From contig NC_058520.1 of NCBI RefSeq assembly GCF_904849725.1, forward strand, positions 532,880,083 through 532,944,082: a DNA stretch of 64,000 nt. Direction: 5' to 3'. This document shows positions 1 to 11,686 of this stretch, piece after piece (position 1 is the first letter of the stretch; each line of letters opens with the position of its first letter). Source of the DNA: Hordeum vulgare subsp. vulgare (taxonomy: Eukaryota > Streptophyta > Magnoliopsida > Poales > Poaceae). The position numbers and the translations under genes are program-made. Below the pieces are notes generated by a model. The model ran no database searches, was not told where the DNA came from, and was given only the letters and a program-made list of their open reading frames with translations.

Positions 1-498
1 CATGTGGGATCATAATCAAATTCAACAATATAGCTATCACATAGGATATTGTTTTCATGATCCACATGCATGCAAAGTTGACGCTCTTCAAAAATAGTGG
101 GATTATCATCAAATAAAGTCATGACTTCTCCAATCCCACTTTCAATAATATTGCAAATATCATATTCATCATGAGGCTTAAACAAATTTTCAAGATCATA
201 AGAAAAATCATCACCCCAATCATGATCATTGCAACCAGTAGTGGACATAGCAAAACTAGCATCCCCAAGCTTAGGGTTTTGCATATTTTTAGCATCATTG
301 TCACTAAAAGAATTTATAGTGAAACCATTGCAATCATGCTTTTTATCCAAGGAGCCCTCGTGAATCTTCCTAAAAAATTTCAGATTCACGCATCTCTAGC
401 AGAACTCCATAAAGATAGTCAAGTGCACTCGACTCACTACCAATTGGATCAACATAATTGGATCTCTTAAAGAGATTAGGAAGTCGATTAGGATCCAT
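1..498 (-). pseudogene. Accessory ORF of Athila-type element A (broken, partial)
   Basis: Minus-strand reading frame starting at the ATG at 498 (MDPNRLPNLF...) and running off the left edge. I recognise it only as a protein often carried by Triticeae LTR elements of this kind; its function is unknown and I see no gag zinc knuckle, protease or polymerase motif. The frame has a TAG after about 43 codons and then a one-base shift. Beyond that an acidic stretch rich in Asp and Asn continues (…NPKLGDASF…). It occupies the place of gag, about 245 bp inside the LTR end, so A carries different cargo from B, C, D and F. Element-borne origin is confident; function is unassigned. Confidence 0.55.
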
Positions 499-715
499 AT
501 CACTAGATTTTCAGCAAGCGAAGATGCAAGCACATTGAAGGCACATGGCACACAAGCGAACAGAAAGAAAGCGAGAGAAAAGGGCGAAATAAAAGGCAAA
601 CAAAAAAGTAAAATAGGTGAAGTGGGGGAGAGGAAAACGAGAGACAACTGGCAAACAAAGTAAATGCAAGAGATGAGTTTGTGGCACTTACTTGGATAGA
701 TCTTGACTTGATCTC

Positions 716-733
716 TCCCTGGCAACGGCGCCA
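716..733 (-). other. Primer binding site of element A
   Basis: An 18-base match, with one mismatch, to the tRNA-Asp 3' end complement typical of Athila-type gypsy elements (minus-strand TGGCGCCGTTGCC...). It lies 10 bp inside the LTR end at 744, which fixes the orientation of A as minus and this LTR as the 5' LTR. Confidence 0.75.
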
Positions 734-743
734 GAAATCCTTC

Positions 744-2100
744 TGTTGCTGGCTACGCCTATAGGGATTTCCTTGGCAAGTATGCAAAGGACTCCCCTGC
801 GGCCTTGGAGCCTTGGGTTGGTGTTCCCTTGAAAAGGAAATGGTGATGTAGCACCGCGGCGGTAAGTATTTCCCTCAGTTTGAGAACCAAGGTATCAATC
901 CAGTAGGAGGGTCGCGTTAAGTCACAAGTACCTGCACAAACGCAAAGAGCTTGCACCCAACACTATGAAGGGGTTGTCAATCCCTTATAGATTGTTTGCA
1001 AAGTAAGAACTGAAAGCAAAAGGTAAACAAAGCAAAGTAAAAGTAAAAGCGGAGATGATAATTGTGAGTAGACCCCGGGGCCATAGTGTTCACTAGTGGC
1101 TTCTCTCATTAAAGGAAGTAGACGGTGGGTGAACGAATTACTGTCGAGCAATTGATAGAACCGCGCAAAGTCATGACGTTATCTATGGCAATGATCATAC
1201 ACATAGGCATCACGTCCAAAAAAAGTAGACCGATACTTTCTGCATCTACTACTATTACTCCACACATCAACCGCTATCCAACATGCATCTAGTGTATTGA
1301 GTTCATAAGCACAGAGTAACACCTTAAGCAAGATGACATGATGTAGATGGACAATCTCAAATCTATGATGAAAGCCCATCTTGTTACCCTTGATGGCAAC
1401 AACACGATGCGTGCCTTGCTGCCCCTTCTGTCACTGGGAAAGGTCACCGCACGGTATGAACCCAAAACCAAGCACTTCTCCCATTGCAAGAATCATAGAT
1501 CTAGTTGCCCAAACAAAACCCAAGACTCGGAGAGACTTACAAGGATATCAAATCAAGCATATAAGAAATCAGCAAAGACTCAAATATAATTCATAGATAA
1601 TCTGATCACAAATCCACAATTCCTCAGATCTCGACAAACACACCGCCAAAGAGGATTAGATCGAATAGATCTCCATGAAGATCATGGAGAACTTTGTATT
1701 GAATATCCAAGAGAGAGAAGAAGCCATCTAGCTACTAACTACGGACCCGTAGTTCTGAAGTAGACTACTCACGAGTCATTGGAGAGGCAATGATGTTCAT
1801 GTAGAAGCCCTCCAGCTCCAAAGTCCCCTCCGACAGGGCACTGGGAAGGGTCTCCAGATGAGATCTCGCAGAAATGGAAGCTTGCGGCGGCGGAAAAGTG
1901 GTTTCGTGGACGCCCTTATTTTTTTCTGGGATTTTAGGGAATATATAGGCAAAAGAGCTAGGGCAGGGGAGCTCCAGGGGGGCACAAGCCTGGTAGCCGC
2001 GGGCCCCCTGGTCGCGGCTACAGGGCTTGTGGGCCCCCTGTGGGCCTCCTGCTTTGGCCCTCAAGTCCCCCGATCTTCTTGTGTTCTAGAAAAACTCGTT
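744..2100 (-). mobile_element. 5' LTR of Athila-type element A, truncated
   Basis: About 1.36 kb of a roughly 1.55 kb LTR related to those of B, C, D, E and F. Shared blocks include the end next to the primer site, a block around 880-960 and the block around 1440-1560. The first 200-odd bases (the TGATACG start) are missing: homology to the copy at 33840-33900 stops near 2095-2101, where element X begins. The promoter inverted repeat is well preserved here, with arms near 1983-1991 and 2023-2031. Confidence 0.8.
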
Positions 2101-2831
2101 GGCGCTCGAGCCGCCATGCTTCCACATTCAAACGCTGTGTCTCCTTGTCGATTTGAACTTGTTGATCCGCCATATGGGTCTTCGCCGCGTAAATCTTGCG
2201 CTCGATATGAGCCATCTCTTCGCGAATTTTAGTCAATTCAGCATTAACTTCCGCTTTGTTACTGCCGTCACAACTACTGCCATGAGTTTTGACATCTCAT
2301 CCATCACATCTGACATGGCTTGAATAGGGGTCTTCCCTGACCCGCTAGCCCCATCAGCGGGTCCACGTTCGGTTGGTCCTGAGCCGTCGTGGCTCCTGCC
2401 GTATAGGTGGCGACTTGCCGGGGTGGTTCCTGCGGCCCTTCAGAGATCGCTGCCTCAGGAAAACCGCCCAGCTTTCCCTCGTAGAGAGGGCAGATTGAGT
2501 TAGTATCTCCGATCGATGACTCGCCATCAGAATTGACATGGGTATCTCCACCAGCTTCCGGCTTATCCGGAAGGCTAGCCCCTTGCGTGAACCCGATGAA
2601 GATGCGACGCTGTCCAATCCGAGACGTGGCGGGTTGGGCGAGCCGATCCGGCTCGACGATGTCGGTGCAGATGTTCGTCTCGGGAACCGGTGGTCCGATC
2701 TTGCCAATGAAGAGATGGATCTTGCCGAAGGGGACCCGGTATCCTGATTCGATTGAACCGGCCTCGGGATCCCAACTCGAATTGTCGATGTAGTACATTC
2801 CGCGGCGACTCTTAGTCATGAGACCGACCAC
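2101..2831 (-). pseudogene. 5' part of gag-like ORF of gypsy element X, truncated
   Basis: Minus-strand coding starting about 75 bp inside the primer site; the 2304-2831 stretch reads 175 codons without a stop. A second open stretch at about 2101-2236 encodes a charged, helix-prone segment (MTKIREEMAHIERKIYAAK...) that is likely the continuation in another frame. I do not recognise a named domain. Position directly after LTR and primer site points to gag. The 3' end is lost at the 2100/2101 junction with the LTR of A. The reading 2018-2236 runs past the junction by chance. Confidence 0.5.
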
Positions 2832-2887
2832 GTCGCTCCCGAACCCTGGAAGGGCCCCTTCGAGAACTCAACTCCACCGTGCGCAGG

Positions 2888-2905
2888 CCCCACGGTGGGC
2901 ACCAA
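2888..2905 (-). other. Primer binding site of element X
   Basis: Minus-strand TTGGTGCCCACCGTGGGG lies one base inside the LTR end at 2907. This word is common just inside LTRs of Tat-type and related gypsy elements. I did not identify the priming tRNA. It makes 2907-3453 the 5' LTR of a minus-strand element. Confidence 0.55.
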
Positions 2906-2906
2906 C

Positions 2907-3453
2907 TGTCGTGGTTTTGTCATGGCGGATGTCCTCGTGAAAGGACTTAGTGGTGAATCCATCGCAACTATGTGACGACTCAAAGGGGTTGTTCGGGAAA
3001 CGGGAGACAAGTTTACCCAGGTTTGGCCCCTCAGTTTGAAGTAAATGCCTACGTCCTGCTATATGTATAGTGCTGCGGAAATCGATTACAAGGGTGAGGA
3101 TTCGCCTCACCTATCTCTCGATTGATGTTAACTTATCCCTATCAACCCTAGAGACTCGCCTTTATATACAGGTCGAGGCTCTAGGTTTACAAGAGTCTGG
3201 ATCACATTATAGTTCGTGAGCCGGTACGTCTCTAACTCGCCTTGTCCCTTACGCAAGGAAACTCCAGGCGACTCCTTCCCCATATGGGTCGTAAGTCGCC
3301 TTCTTTAGGTCTTGGGCCAACCGGCTCTCACAGCGTACGTCTTGCGTCTTCCACTTCACAGGTCACGGCCCATCTTGAACATGGATACTGAGCCGCCATT
3401 ATCCTAACTCGGCTCCCTAGGGCGGGTCTGATAACGGGATAACATCCCCAACA
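2907..3453 (-). mobile_element. 5' LTR of gypsy element X (547 bp)
   Basis: On the minus strand it starts TGTTGGGGATG at 3453 and ends ...ACGACA at 2907, the expected TG...CA termini. It abuts the 3' LTR of B at 3453/3454, so X inserted into B. The expected 5-bp duplication (CTAGC at 3454-3458) cannot be checked, because the other end of X and the rest of B's LTR are missing. The family was not identified. Confidence 0.7.
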
Positions 3454-4352
3454 CTAGCCCTACTTTGTCACTGGGTGAGGACACTGCAAGATTGAACCCA
3501 AAACTAAGCACTTCTCCCATTGCAAGAATTACCAATCTAGTTGGCCAAAGCAAACCAGTAACTCGAAGAGACTTGCAAAGATATGAAATCATGCATATAA
3601 GAATTCAGAAAAGACTCAAATAATATTCATAGATAATCTGAACATAAACTCACAATTCATCGGATCTCGACAAACACACCGCAAAAGAGTATTACATAAG
3701 ATAGATCTCCATGAAGATCATGAAGAACATGGTATTGAAGATCAAAGAGAGAGAAGAAGCCATCTAGCTACTAGCTATGGACCCGTAGGTCTGTGGTGAA
3801 CTAATCACGCTTCATCGGAGGGGCAATGGAGTTGTTGTAGATGCCCTCCGTGATCAATTCCCTCTCCGACAGATTACCGAAAAAGGCTCCCAGATTGGAT
3901 CTCTCGGAAACAGAGGCTCCCTGCGGCGGAAAAGTATTTGCACTCCTCTTTTTGGTGATACGGGAATATTTGGGAATTCATAGGCCAAGAAATAGTTTTA
4001 GGAGACTTGCAGGGGACCCACAAGCCAGGGGGCGCAGCCACCCCCCTAGGGCACGCCATGCACACTTGTAGCCTCCCGGCAAGTGCCTTGCCCCCTACTC
4101 CAAGTCTCCTAGTTGTCTTCTAGTCCAAGAAAAATCTTTCCAAAGATTTTGTTTCGTTTGGACTCCGTTTAATATTCCTTATCCGCAAAACTCAAAAACA
4201 TGAAAAAAACATAAACTTGCTCTAGGCTCTAGATTAATAGGTTAGTCCCAAAAATAATGTAAAACAAGATATTAATGCATATAAAACATCCAAAACAGAT
4301 AATATATTTGCATGGAACAACCAAAAATTATAGATACATTGGAGACGTATCA
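3454..4352 (-). mobile_element. 3' LTR of element B, 5' portion only
   Basis: About 900 bp matching 10088-10961. It ends on the right with GACGTATCA, the complement of the LTR start TGATACGTC. About 650 bp of the inner-end half is missing, cut at the junction with X. Confidence 0.8.
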
Positions 4353-7078
4353 ACATCCCCAAGCTTAATTCCTGCTCTTCCTTGAGTAGGTAAATGATAA
4401 AAACAAAAGTTTTGATGTGGAATGCTACCTAACATATTTATCCATGTAATATTCTCTATTGTGGCATGAATATTCAGATCCATAAGACTCAAAACAAAAG
4501 TCTCATATTGACATAAAAACAATAATATTTCAAGCATACTAATAATGCATGGTCTTAGAAAGTTATCCCTACAAAATCATCTCATCTGGCTATGCTCCAT
4601 CTTCACCACACAACGTATCTAAATCATGCACAACCTCGATGAAAATCAAGCAATTGTTTCGCACTTTTTATGTTCTCAAACATTTTCAACTCTCACGCAA
4701 TACATGAGCCTGAGCCATGGATATAGCACTACAGGTGGAATACAGTGTGGTGGAGGTTGCAAAAAGAAAGGAAGAAGGTAGTCTCACATCAACTAGGCAT
4801 ATCAACGGGCTATGGATATGCCCATCAATAGATATCAATGTGAGTGAGTAGGGATTGCCATGCAACAAATGCACTAGACCTATAAGTGTATGAAAGCTCA
4901 AAAATAAAACTAAGTGGTTGTGGAAAAGATGTAATCCCACTAGTTATATGAAAGTGACAAAATAGGAGACTCTCTATGAAGAACATGATGCTATTTTGAA
5001 CCACAAGTGTGGAAAAATATAGTAATATTGTCGCTTCTCTCTTTCTCTCATTTTTTTCTCTTTTTATTGAATGGGCTTCTTTGGCCTCTTTTATTTTTTA
5101 TGGGCTTCATTGGCCTCTTTTATTTCTTGTAAAGGCCGGAGACTCATCCCAACTTGTAAGGGAATCATAGCTTCCATCATCCTTTTCTCACAAGGGACAA
5201 TGCTCTAATTATGCGAATCATCAAACTTTTATTTACTTACAACTCAAATATTACAACTAGATATCTAGAACAAAGTATGACTCTATAAGAAATATGAAAG
5301 TGATGGTGCGTCTCATAAAAACTAGACGATGGTGTTGCATGGCAATATATCTCGGAATGGCTATGAAAATGCCATAATAGGTAGATATGGTGGATGTTTT
5401 GAGGAAAATATATGGTGGTTATTTTGAGGAAGGTGGGTTTAATGTATCGGCAAAATTTGTGCGGTACTAGAGAGGCTACCAAAGGTGGAAGGGTGAGAGT
5501 GTGTCTAATCCATGAACTCAACATTAGTCATAAATAACTCACATACTTATTGTGAAAGCCTATTAGTTATCGAAGCAAAATATTAGACGCATGCTCCTAG
5601 GGGGAGGGTTGGTAGGAGTTAACCATCGCGCGATACCGACCTCCACACAAAGGTTGACAATCATTAAAAAAATCATGCTCCGACTTCATCACATAACGGT
5701 TCACCATACGTGCATGCTACGGGAATCACAAGCTTTAACACAAGTATTTATTCTAATTCACAATTACTTACTAGCATGACTCTCATATTACCATCTTCAC
5801 ATCTCAAAACTATATGCAAGGAATCAAACTTTTCATCATATTCAATGCACTTAATATGAAACTTTTTATTGTATCCCTCTTGGATGCCTGTTATATTAGG
5901 ACTAAATTCATAACCTATACCAATTACCACGTTGTTTAAAGAACTCCCAAAATAATATAAGTGAGGTACGAGAGTTTAATAATTTCTATAAAACACAACA
6001 CCGACGTGCTCTAAAAGATATAAGTGAAGTACTAGAGCAACATTGCTTAGATCAAAAGATATAAGTGAAGCACAGACAATATTTTAATAAATTCATGATT
6101 CAGCGTGTCTCTCTCTCTCAGGAGATGTGTACAACCGGGATGATTGTGTCAAAATAAATAGTAGAGACTCATATCATACAAGACGCTTCAAGCAAAATAC
6201 ATATCATGTGGTGAATAAAAATATGTCTATCTCAAGATATGTGTGTAGCCAGGATGATTGTGTCAAAATAAATAGTAAAGACTCATATCATACAAGACGC
6301 TCCAAGCAAAACACATATCATGTGGTGAATAAAAATATAGCCTCAAATAAATTTACCGATGGATTGAAGACAAAAGAGGGGATGCCTTCTGGGGCATCCC
6401 CAGGCTTAGGCCCTTTGGTATACTTGAATATGGCTTGGGGTGCCTTGGGAATCCCCGGGCTTAGGCTCTTGCCACTCCTTATTCCATAGTCCATCAAATC
6501 TTTACCCAAATCTTGAAAGCATCACTACACAGAACTCAACAGAAAACTCATGAGATTCGTTAGTATAAGAAAAATAGATCACCACTTTAAGTACTGTTGT
6601 GAACTCATTCTTTATTTATATTTATGTAATATTTACTATATTCCAACTTATCCATGGTTCATACCCCCTATACAACCCATAGATTCATCAAAATAAGCAA
6701 ACAACACAGAGAAAACAGAATCTGTCAAAAAAAGAATAGTCTTTAGCAATCTGTTTACTTCAAATAATTCTGTAACTCTGAAAATTCGTAAAATTTAGGA
6801 AGATGTGGGAAATTGTTAAGCCAATATTCTGTAAAAAATTCAGATCAAAAGCACGTTGCAGTGAATTTACAAAATTCATGAACTGAGTGCGAAAGTTTGT
6901 GTTTTTCAGCAGAATCAACTTGCAAACACCGTAGACCATCCCAAAGGTTTTACTTGGCTCAAACAATAACTAAAACAAGAAAATACAATTAGTATAGAAG
7001 TAATCATATGTGAATCTCACAAAAAATAAGCAAAAACAAAATTAAAACAAAAAAATTTGGGTTGCCTCCCAACAAGCG
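4353..7078 (-). other. Non-coding 3' region of element B
   Basis: About 2.7 kb without coding capacity between the protease stop and the 3' LTR, homologous to the matching regions of C, D and F. It starts beside the LTR with a polypurine-tract-like word (minus TAAGCTTGGGGATGT, 4353-4367). It holds a 114-bp tandem duplication near 6139-6352 and a palindromic GGGGATGCC-type segment near 6380-6470. I see no gene in it. Confidence 0.7.
6139..6352. repeat. 114-bp tandem duplication in element B
   Basis: The segment starting GATGATTGTGTC at 6139 recurs at 6253 with few differences, running through TCATGTGGTGAATAAAAATAT in both copies. The same segment is single-copy in C, D and F, so the duplication is specific to this copy. 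Confidence 0.8.
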
Positions 7079-9170
7079 CTATTGTTTAACGCCCCTAGCT
7101 AGGCATAATGCAATAGATCCATAGGTAGCTCTCATAATAGATTCATAAGGTAATCTTATTTTCTTTCTAGGAAAGTGCTCCATGCCTTTCCTTAGTGGAA
7201 ATTGGAATATAATATTACCTTCTTTAATATCAGTAATTGCACCAATCGTTCTAAGGAAAGGTCTACCAACAATAATAGGACCTGTAGGATTGCAATCTAT
7301 ATCAAGAAAATGAAATCTACGGTCACATAATTCCTATTTGCAACAATAAGAACATCATAAATCCTTCCCGTAGGTTTCTGAATTGTAGAATCCGCTGGAT
7401 GCATATTTAAGGAGCAATCACCAAATTCACTGAATGCTAGCACATCACGTAATGTTTTTGGAATCGTGGAAACGCTAGCACCCAAATCACTCAAAGCATG
7501 GCAATCATAATGTTTCATTTCAATTTTGATAGTAGGTTCCCACTCATCATAAAGCTTTCTAGGTATAGAGACTTCCAACTCAAGTTTTTCTTCAAAAAAA
7601 TTCATCATGGCATCCACAATATGTTTAGTAAAAGCTTTATTTTGACTATAAGCATGTGGAGAATTCAACATGGATTGCAACAAGGAAACACAATCTATAA
7701 AAGAGCAACTATCATAATTAAAATCCTTGAAATCCTAAAGAGTGGGCTCATTGCTATTTAAAGTTTTCACCTCTTCCATCCCACTTTTATCAATCTTATC
7801 ATTAAGATCTAAAAACTCCGAATCATTAGGACGCCTTTTAACTAAAGTCAAGTCATCTCCAGTCCCATATTTTTCAAGATTTATACTAGAAAACAAAGAT
7901 TCCATAGGTGTCACACCGATCACTTAAAGATCTTCATCAATATTATCAATCCATTCATGCTTAGCACTTTTTCAAGCCATTCATGCTTAGCACGTATTCT
8001 AGCGGTTCTTTGCTTACACTCATCAATAGAAATTATCATAGCTTTTAAAGACTCATTAATATCATGCTTGGGTGGAATAGATCTAATTTTCGAAGAATCT
8101 ATCTCAAGAGAAATTCTATCAACGTTCCTAGCGAAATCATCAATCTTGAGTAATTTTTCTTCAATCATAGCATTGAAACCTTTTTGAGAGCTAATGAATT
8201 CTTTAATATTATTCTCAAGATTAGAGGGCATCTTATTATAATTTCCGTAAGAATTTTTGTAGGAATTACCATAATTAACAGAGGAATTACTACGAAACTA
8301 CCTATGATTGAATTTACCTTTATACGCGTTATTGCCAAAATTGTTCCTACAAACAAAATTCACATCCATAGATTCACTATTATTTCCAATCAAATAAGAC
8401 AAAGGCATATCATTGGGATCAATAGGAGCACTCTTACTAGAAAAAAAATTCATTAATTCATCCATCTTTCCACTCAAAGTGTTTATTTCTTTAATAGCGT
8501 GCACTTTTTACTAGTAGGAGATCTTTCTGTATGCCACTGAGAATAATTTGCCATAATATTATCTATGAGTTTAGTAGCTTCTCCTAATATGATTTCCATA
8601 AAGGTACCACCCGCGGCGGAATCTAAAAGATTTCTAGAAGGAAAATTCAATCCCGCATAAAAAATTGTATAATCATCCATAAACCCAAACCATGCGTGGG
8701 GTAATTCCTATTAATTAGGTTCATCCTCTCCCAAGATTGTGCAACATGCTCATGATCAAGTTGCTTAAAATTCATTATATCGTTCCTAAGGAAGATAATC
8801 TTGGCGGGCGGAAAGTACTAGGAAATAAAAACATCTTTAGACTTATTCCATGAATCAATACTATTTTTAGGTTAAGATGAAAACCAAGTTTTGGAACGAT
8901 CTCGTAGTGAGAAAGGAAATAGGTTTCATTTAACATTTCATTATCCACATCTTTATTATTTTTCATAACACACAACTCAACGAAAGTATTTAGATGGGAT
9001 GCGGCATCTTCACTAGGAAGGCCGGGAAATTATTCTTTCATAACAAGATTGAGCAACGCGGCATTAATTTCACAAGATTCCACACTAGTGGCAGGAGCAA
9101 TCGGAGTATGAATAAAATAATTATTAGTAGTAGTGTAAAAATCACATAACTTGGTATTCTCTTGAGCCAT
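7079..9170 (-). pseudogene. gag-protease polyprotein of element B (degenerate)
   Basis: Minus-strand reading from the ATG at 9170 (MAQENTKLCDF...). It is collinear with the F polyprotein: gag region, an Asn/Gly/Tyr-rich linker near 8230-8330, then an aspartic protease with the active-site type motif DLGASVS near 7470-7490. A TAA replaces a Gln codon about 47 codons in, and there is a frameshift near 8920. Further breaks follow, so no full protein is made. The C-terminal end differs from F, with no STKDDYT tail. Gag would form particles and the protease would process it; no polymerase domains follow. Confidence 0.75.
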
Positions 9171-9378
9171 TGTGACAAAGCAAGCAATCTAGCACACAAG
9201 CAAGAAAAGGAAAAGACGAATGGAAAAAGGGCGAATAAAAAGGAAAATCTTTTTGGTATTGTCTAGAAATCATTTTAGAAGTGGGGGAGAGGAAAACGAG
9301 AGGCAAAAGGCAAATAAAGTAAATGCAATAGGTGAATTTGTGATGGGTACTTGGTAGGCGTGATCTTTCTATGTATCC

Positions 9379-9396
9379 TCGCCGGCAACGGCGCCA
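9379..9396 (-). other. Primer binding site of element B
   Basis: Minus-strand 18-mer of the tRNA-Asp type (TGGCGCCGTTGCCGGCGA), with one mismatch to the sequence in D, P and F. It lies 11 bp inside the LTR end at 9408. Confidence 0.75.
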
Positions 9397-9407
9397 TAAA
9401 TCCTTCT

Positions 9408-10961
9408 TGCTACCTCTTGAGTTTGCGTTGGTTTTCCCTTGAAGAGGAAAGGGTGATGCAACAAAGTAGATAAGTATTTCCCTCAGTTTATTGAGAACCA
9501 AGGTATCAATCCAGTAGGAGGAACAAGCAAGGCTCCAATAGTAGTACCTACACAAATAATCAAACACTTGCACCCAACGCTATAAAGGGGTTGTCAATCC
9601 CTTCACAGTTATTTGCAAGGATGAGATGTGATAGAGATAGATATAAAAGATTGTGGAAACAAAAGTAAATAAATTGCAGCAAAGTATTTTTGGTATTTTG
9701 GTTTATAGATCTGAAAATATAATATGGAAAATAGACCTCGGGGCCATAGGTTTCACTTGAGGCTTCTCTCATAAAGGAAAATAATACGGTGGGTGAACAA
9801 ATTATTGTCGAGCAATTGATAGGAAAGCGAATAATTATGAAAATACCTAAGGCAATGATTGTGCATATAGGCATCACGTCCGTATCAAGTAGACCGAAAC
9901 GGTTCTACATCTACTACTATTACTCCACACATCGACCGACTCCTGCCTGCATCTTGAGTATTAAGTTCATGAAGAACAGAGTAACGCATTAAGTAATATG
10001 ACATGATGTAGTGGGATAAACTCAAGAAATATGATGAAAACCCATCCTTTTATCCCCGATGGCAACAATACAAGATGTGCCTCGCTACCCCTACTTTGTC
10101 ACTGGGTGAGGACACCGTAAGATTGAACCCAAAACTAAGCACTTCTCCCATTGCAAGAATGACCAATCTAGTTGGCCAAACGAAACCAATAACTCGAAGA
10201 GACTTGCAAAGATATGAAATCATGCATATAAGAATTCAGAAAAGACTCAAATAGTATTCATAAATAATCTGAACGTAAACTCAAAATTCGTTGGATCTTG
10301 ACAAACACACCGCAAAAGAGTATTACATTGGATAGATCTCCATGAAGATCATGAAGAACATGGTATTGAAGATCAAAGAGAGAGAACAAGCCATCTAGCT
10401 ACTAGCTATGGACCCATAGGTCTGTGGTGAACTAATCATGAGTCATCGGAGGGGCAATGGAGTTGATCTAGATGCCCTCCATGATCAGTGCCCTCTCTTG
10501 CAGATTACAGCAAAAGGCTCCCGGATTGGATCTCTCGGAAACAGAGGCTCCCGACGACGGAAAAGTATTTGCGCTCCTTTTTTTGGCGATACAGGATTAT
10601 TTGGGAATTTATAAGCCAAGAAATAGGGTTAGGAGACCTGCAGGGGACCCACAAGCCAAGGGTGCGACCACCCCTAGGGTGCGCCCTGCAGGCCCGTGAC
10701 CTCCCGGCAAGTGCCTTGCCCCCTCCACTTGGACTCCACTTAATATTTCTGGAGATTTTGTTCCATTTGGACTCCACTTAATATTCCTTATCTGCAAAAC
10801 TCAAAAACGTGGAAAAAACATAAACTTGCACTAGGCTCTAGATTAATAGGTGAGTCCCAGAAATAATATAAAACAACATATTAATGCATATAAAACATCC
10901 AAAACAGATAATATAATAGCATGGAACAATCAGAAAATATAGATACGTTGGAGACGTATCA
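9408..10961 (-). mobile_element. 5' LTR of element B (1554 bp)
   Basis: Full-length LTR. On the minus strand it starts TGATACGTCTCC at 10961 and ends ...GGTAGCA at 9408. The right flank at 10962 continues into the plus-strand antisense gene of element T. Confidence 0.85.
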
Positions 10962-11681
10962 CGCGCCGGAGTAACGAACACAGGTCTGATCCGAGAGTGT
11001 TCGGACGGACTGTCGCTAATGAACTCCAAATACGAGAGTGCCTTGAATCATCGGCAGTAGAAGGAGGCTCCACGTCATCCTGTATTTTCCAAACAAGAGT
11101 TTAATGCTCTTAATTCGGCCAATGCGTACCTCGGAGCCGCGCGAGATGGCCTTAAAGAAGTGGTCGGGCAAGTGTCTGCCCACGTGCACGTAAGTTATCA
11201 ATTTTACAATATCCGAACAAAAGTTCAGACCCACTAGCGGCCGAGCCTTAATTTGGTCGGCACAGCTGAATTAAGGGTGGACAACATGTACTTTTTCAAT
11301 CTGCAGGCTTTGAAACAGGAAAACGAGTAGGACCGAGTTGTAAGATGTGAAGAAATTTATAAGAGAAGCCCATGGTAAGGGAGTTGATTTGCAGTATGCT
11401 GAATTTGCTTAAAATATATATTAATAGCCAAGAAATTTCCTATATCGGGTGAATCAATAGGCCAAATCCAAAAAGATCTCGATGCTTCTCGAGAAGCTCA
11501 ATGATATGCCGAATCTGAGCTTGAAGCCGGTCAGCGCGTACTGAGGCGATGCTATGAAGAAAACAACAATCTCAAGGAAGAGAACAAGAAACGAGCAGAG
11601 GAAGACGAGAGTTTGAAGACTCAATTGGCCTAGACTCGAGAAGAGAACCAGAACTTGAAAGGCACCATGTTCTGTAAGTAG
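10962..11681 (+). pseudogene. Antisense gene of Tat-type element T, upstream part
   Basis: Plus-strand coding, opposite to T's gag-pol. It reads through an Ala- and Val-rich segment (…NALNSANAYLGAARDG…), then a coiled-coil segment (…ENNNLKEENKKRAEEDESL…) near 11560-11620. A canonical intron is suggested at 11190-11306 (GTAAGT...CTGCAG). A second donor, GTAAGT, lies at 11674, 13 bp before element C. Tat-lineage elements commonly carry such an antisense ORF, related to what Pfam calls putative gypsy-type transposon proteins; its role is not established. Stops at about 11058 and in the coil region mark it as decayed. Its 5' end is cut by B. Confidence 0.6.
11190..11306 (+). other. Predicted intron in the antisense gene of T
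   Basis: Donor GTAAGTTATC at 11190 and acceptor TCAATCTGCAG ending at 11306. Coding-like sequence stands on both sides (…SAHVH before, ALKQENE after). Predicted by eye only. Confidence 0.45.
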
Positions 11682-11686
11682 AGCTC
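11682..11686. repeat. Target site duplication of element C (left)
   Basis: AGCTC, identical to 18781-18785. Together they prove 11687-18780 is one complete insertion. Confidence 0.95.

Larger units (their letters stand above)
3454..10961 (-). mobile_element. Athila-type LTR element B (gag-protease only), 3' LTR truncated
   Basis: Minus-strand element: 3' LTR fragment 3454-4352, non-coding 4353-7078, gag-protease pseudogene 7079-9170, primer site 9379-9396, 5' LTR 9408-10961. No reverse transcriptase, RNase H or integrase coding is seen, so it is non-autonomous. The two LTRs differ at roughly 6% of positions in a 250-base stretch compared by eye, suggesting an older insertion than BARE/Angela. 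It sits in the antisense gene of element T at 10961/10962. No TSD can be shown because the left end is lost to X and a deletion. Confidence 0.8.

Noticed and set aside
2907..3453. Considered as the missing 3' LTR of Tat-type element T
   Set aside because: Primer site and gag lie to its left, making it a 5' LTR of a minus-strand element; T would need a 3' LTR here. Its sequence also differs from the remnant at 59095-59454.
4686..5524. Minus-strand ORFs of 84-95 codons
   Set aside because: Within the 3' non-coding region of B; the homologous positions in C, D and F are not open in the same frame.
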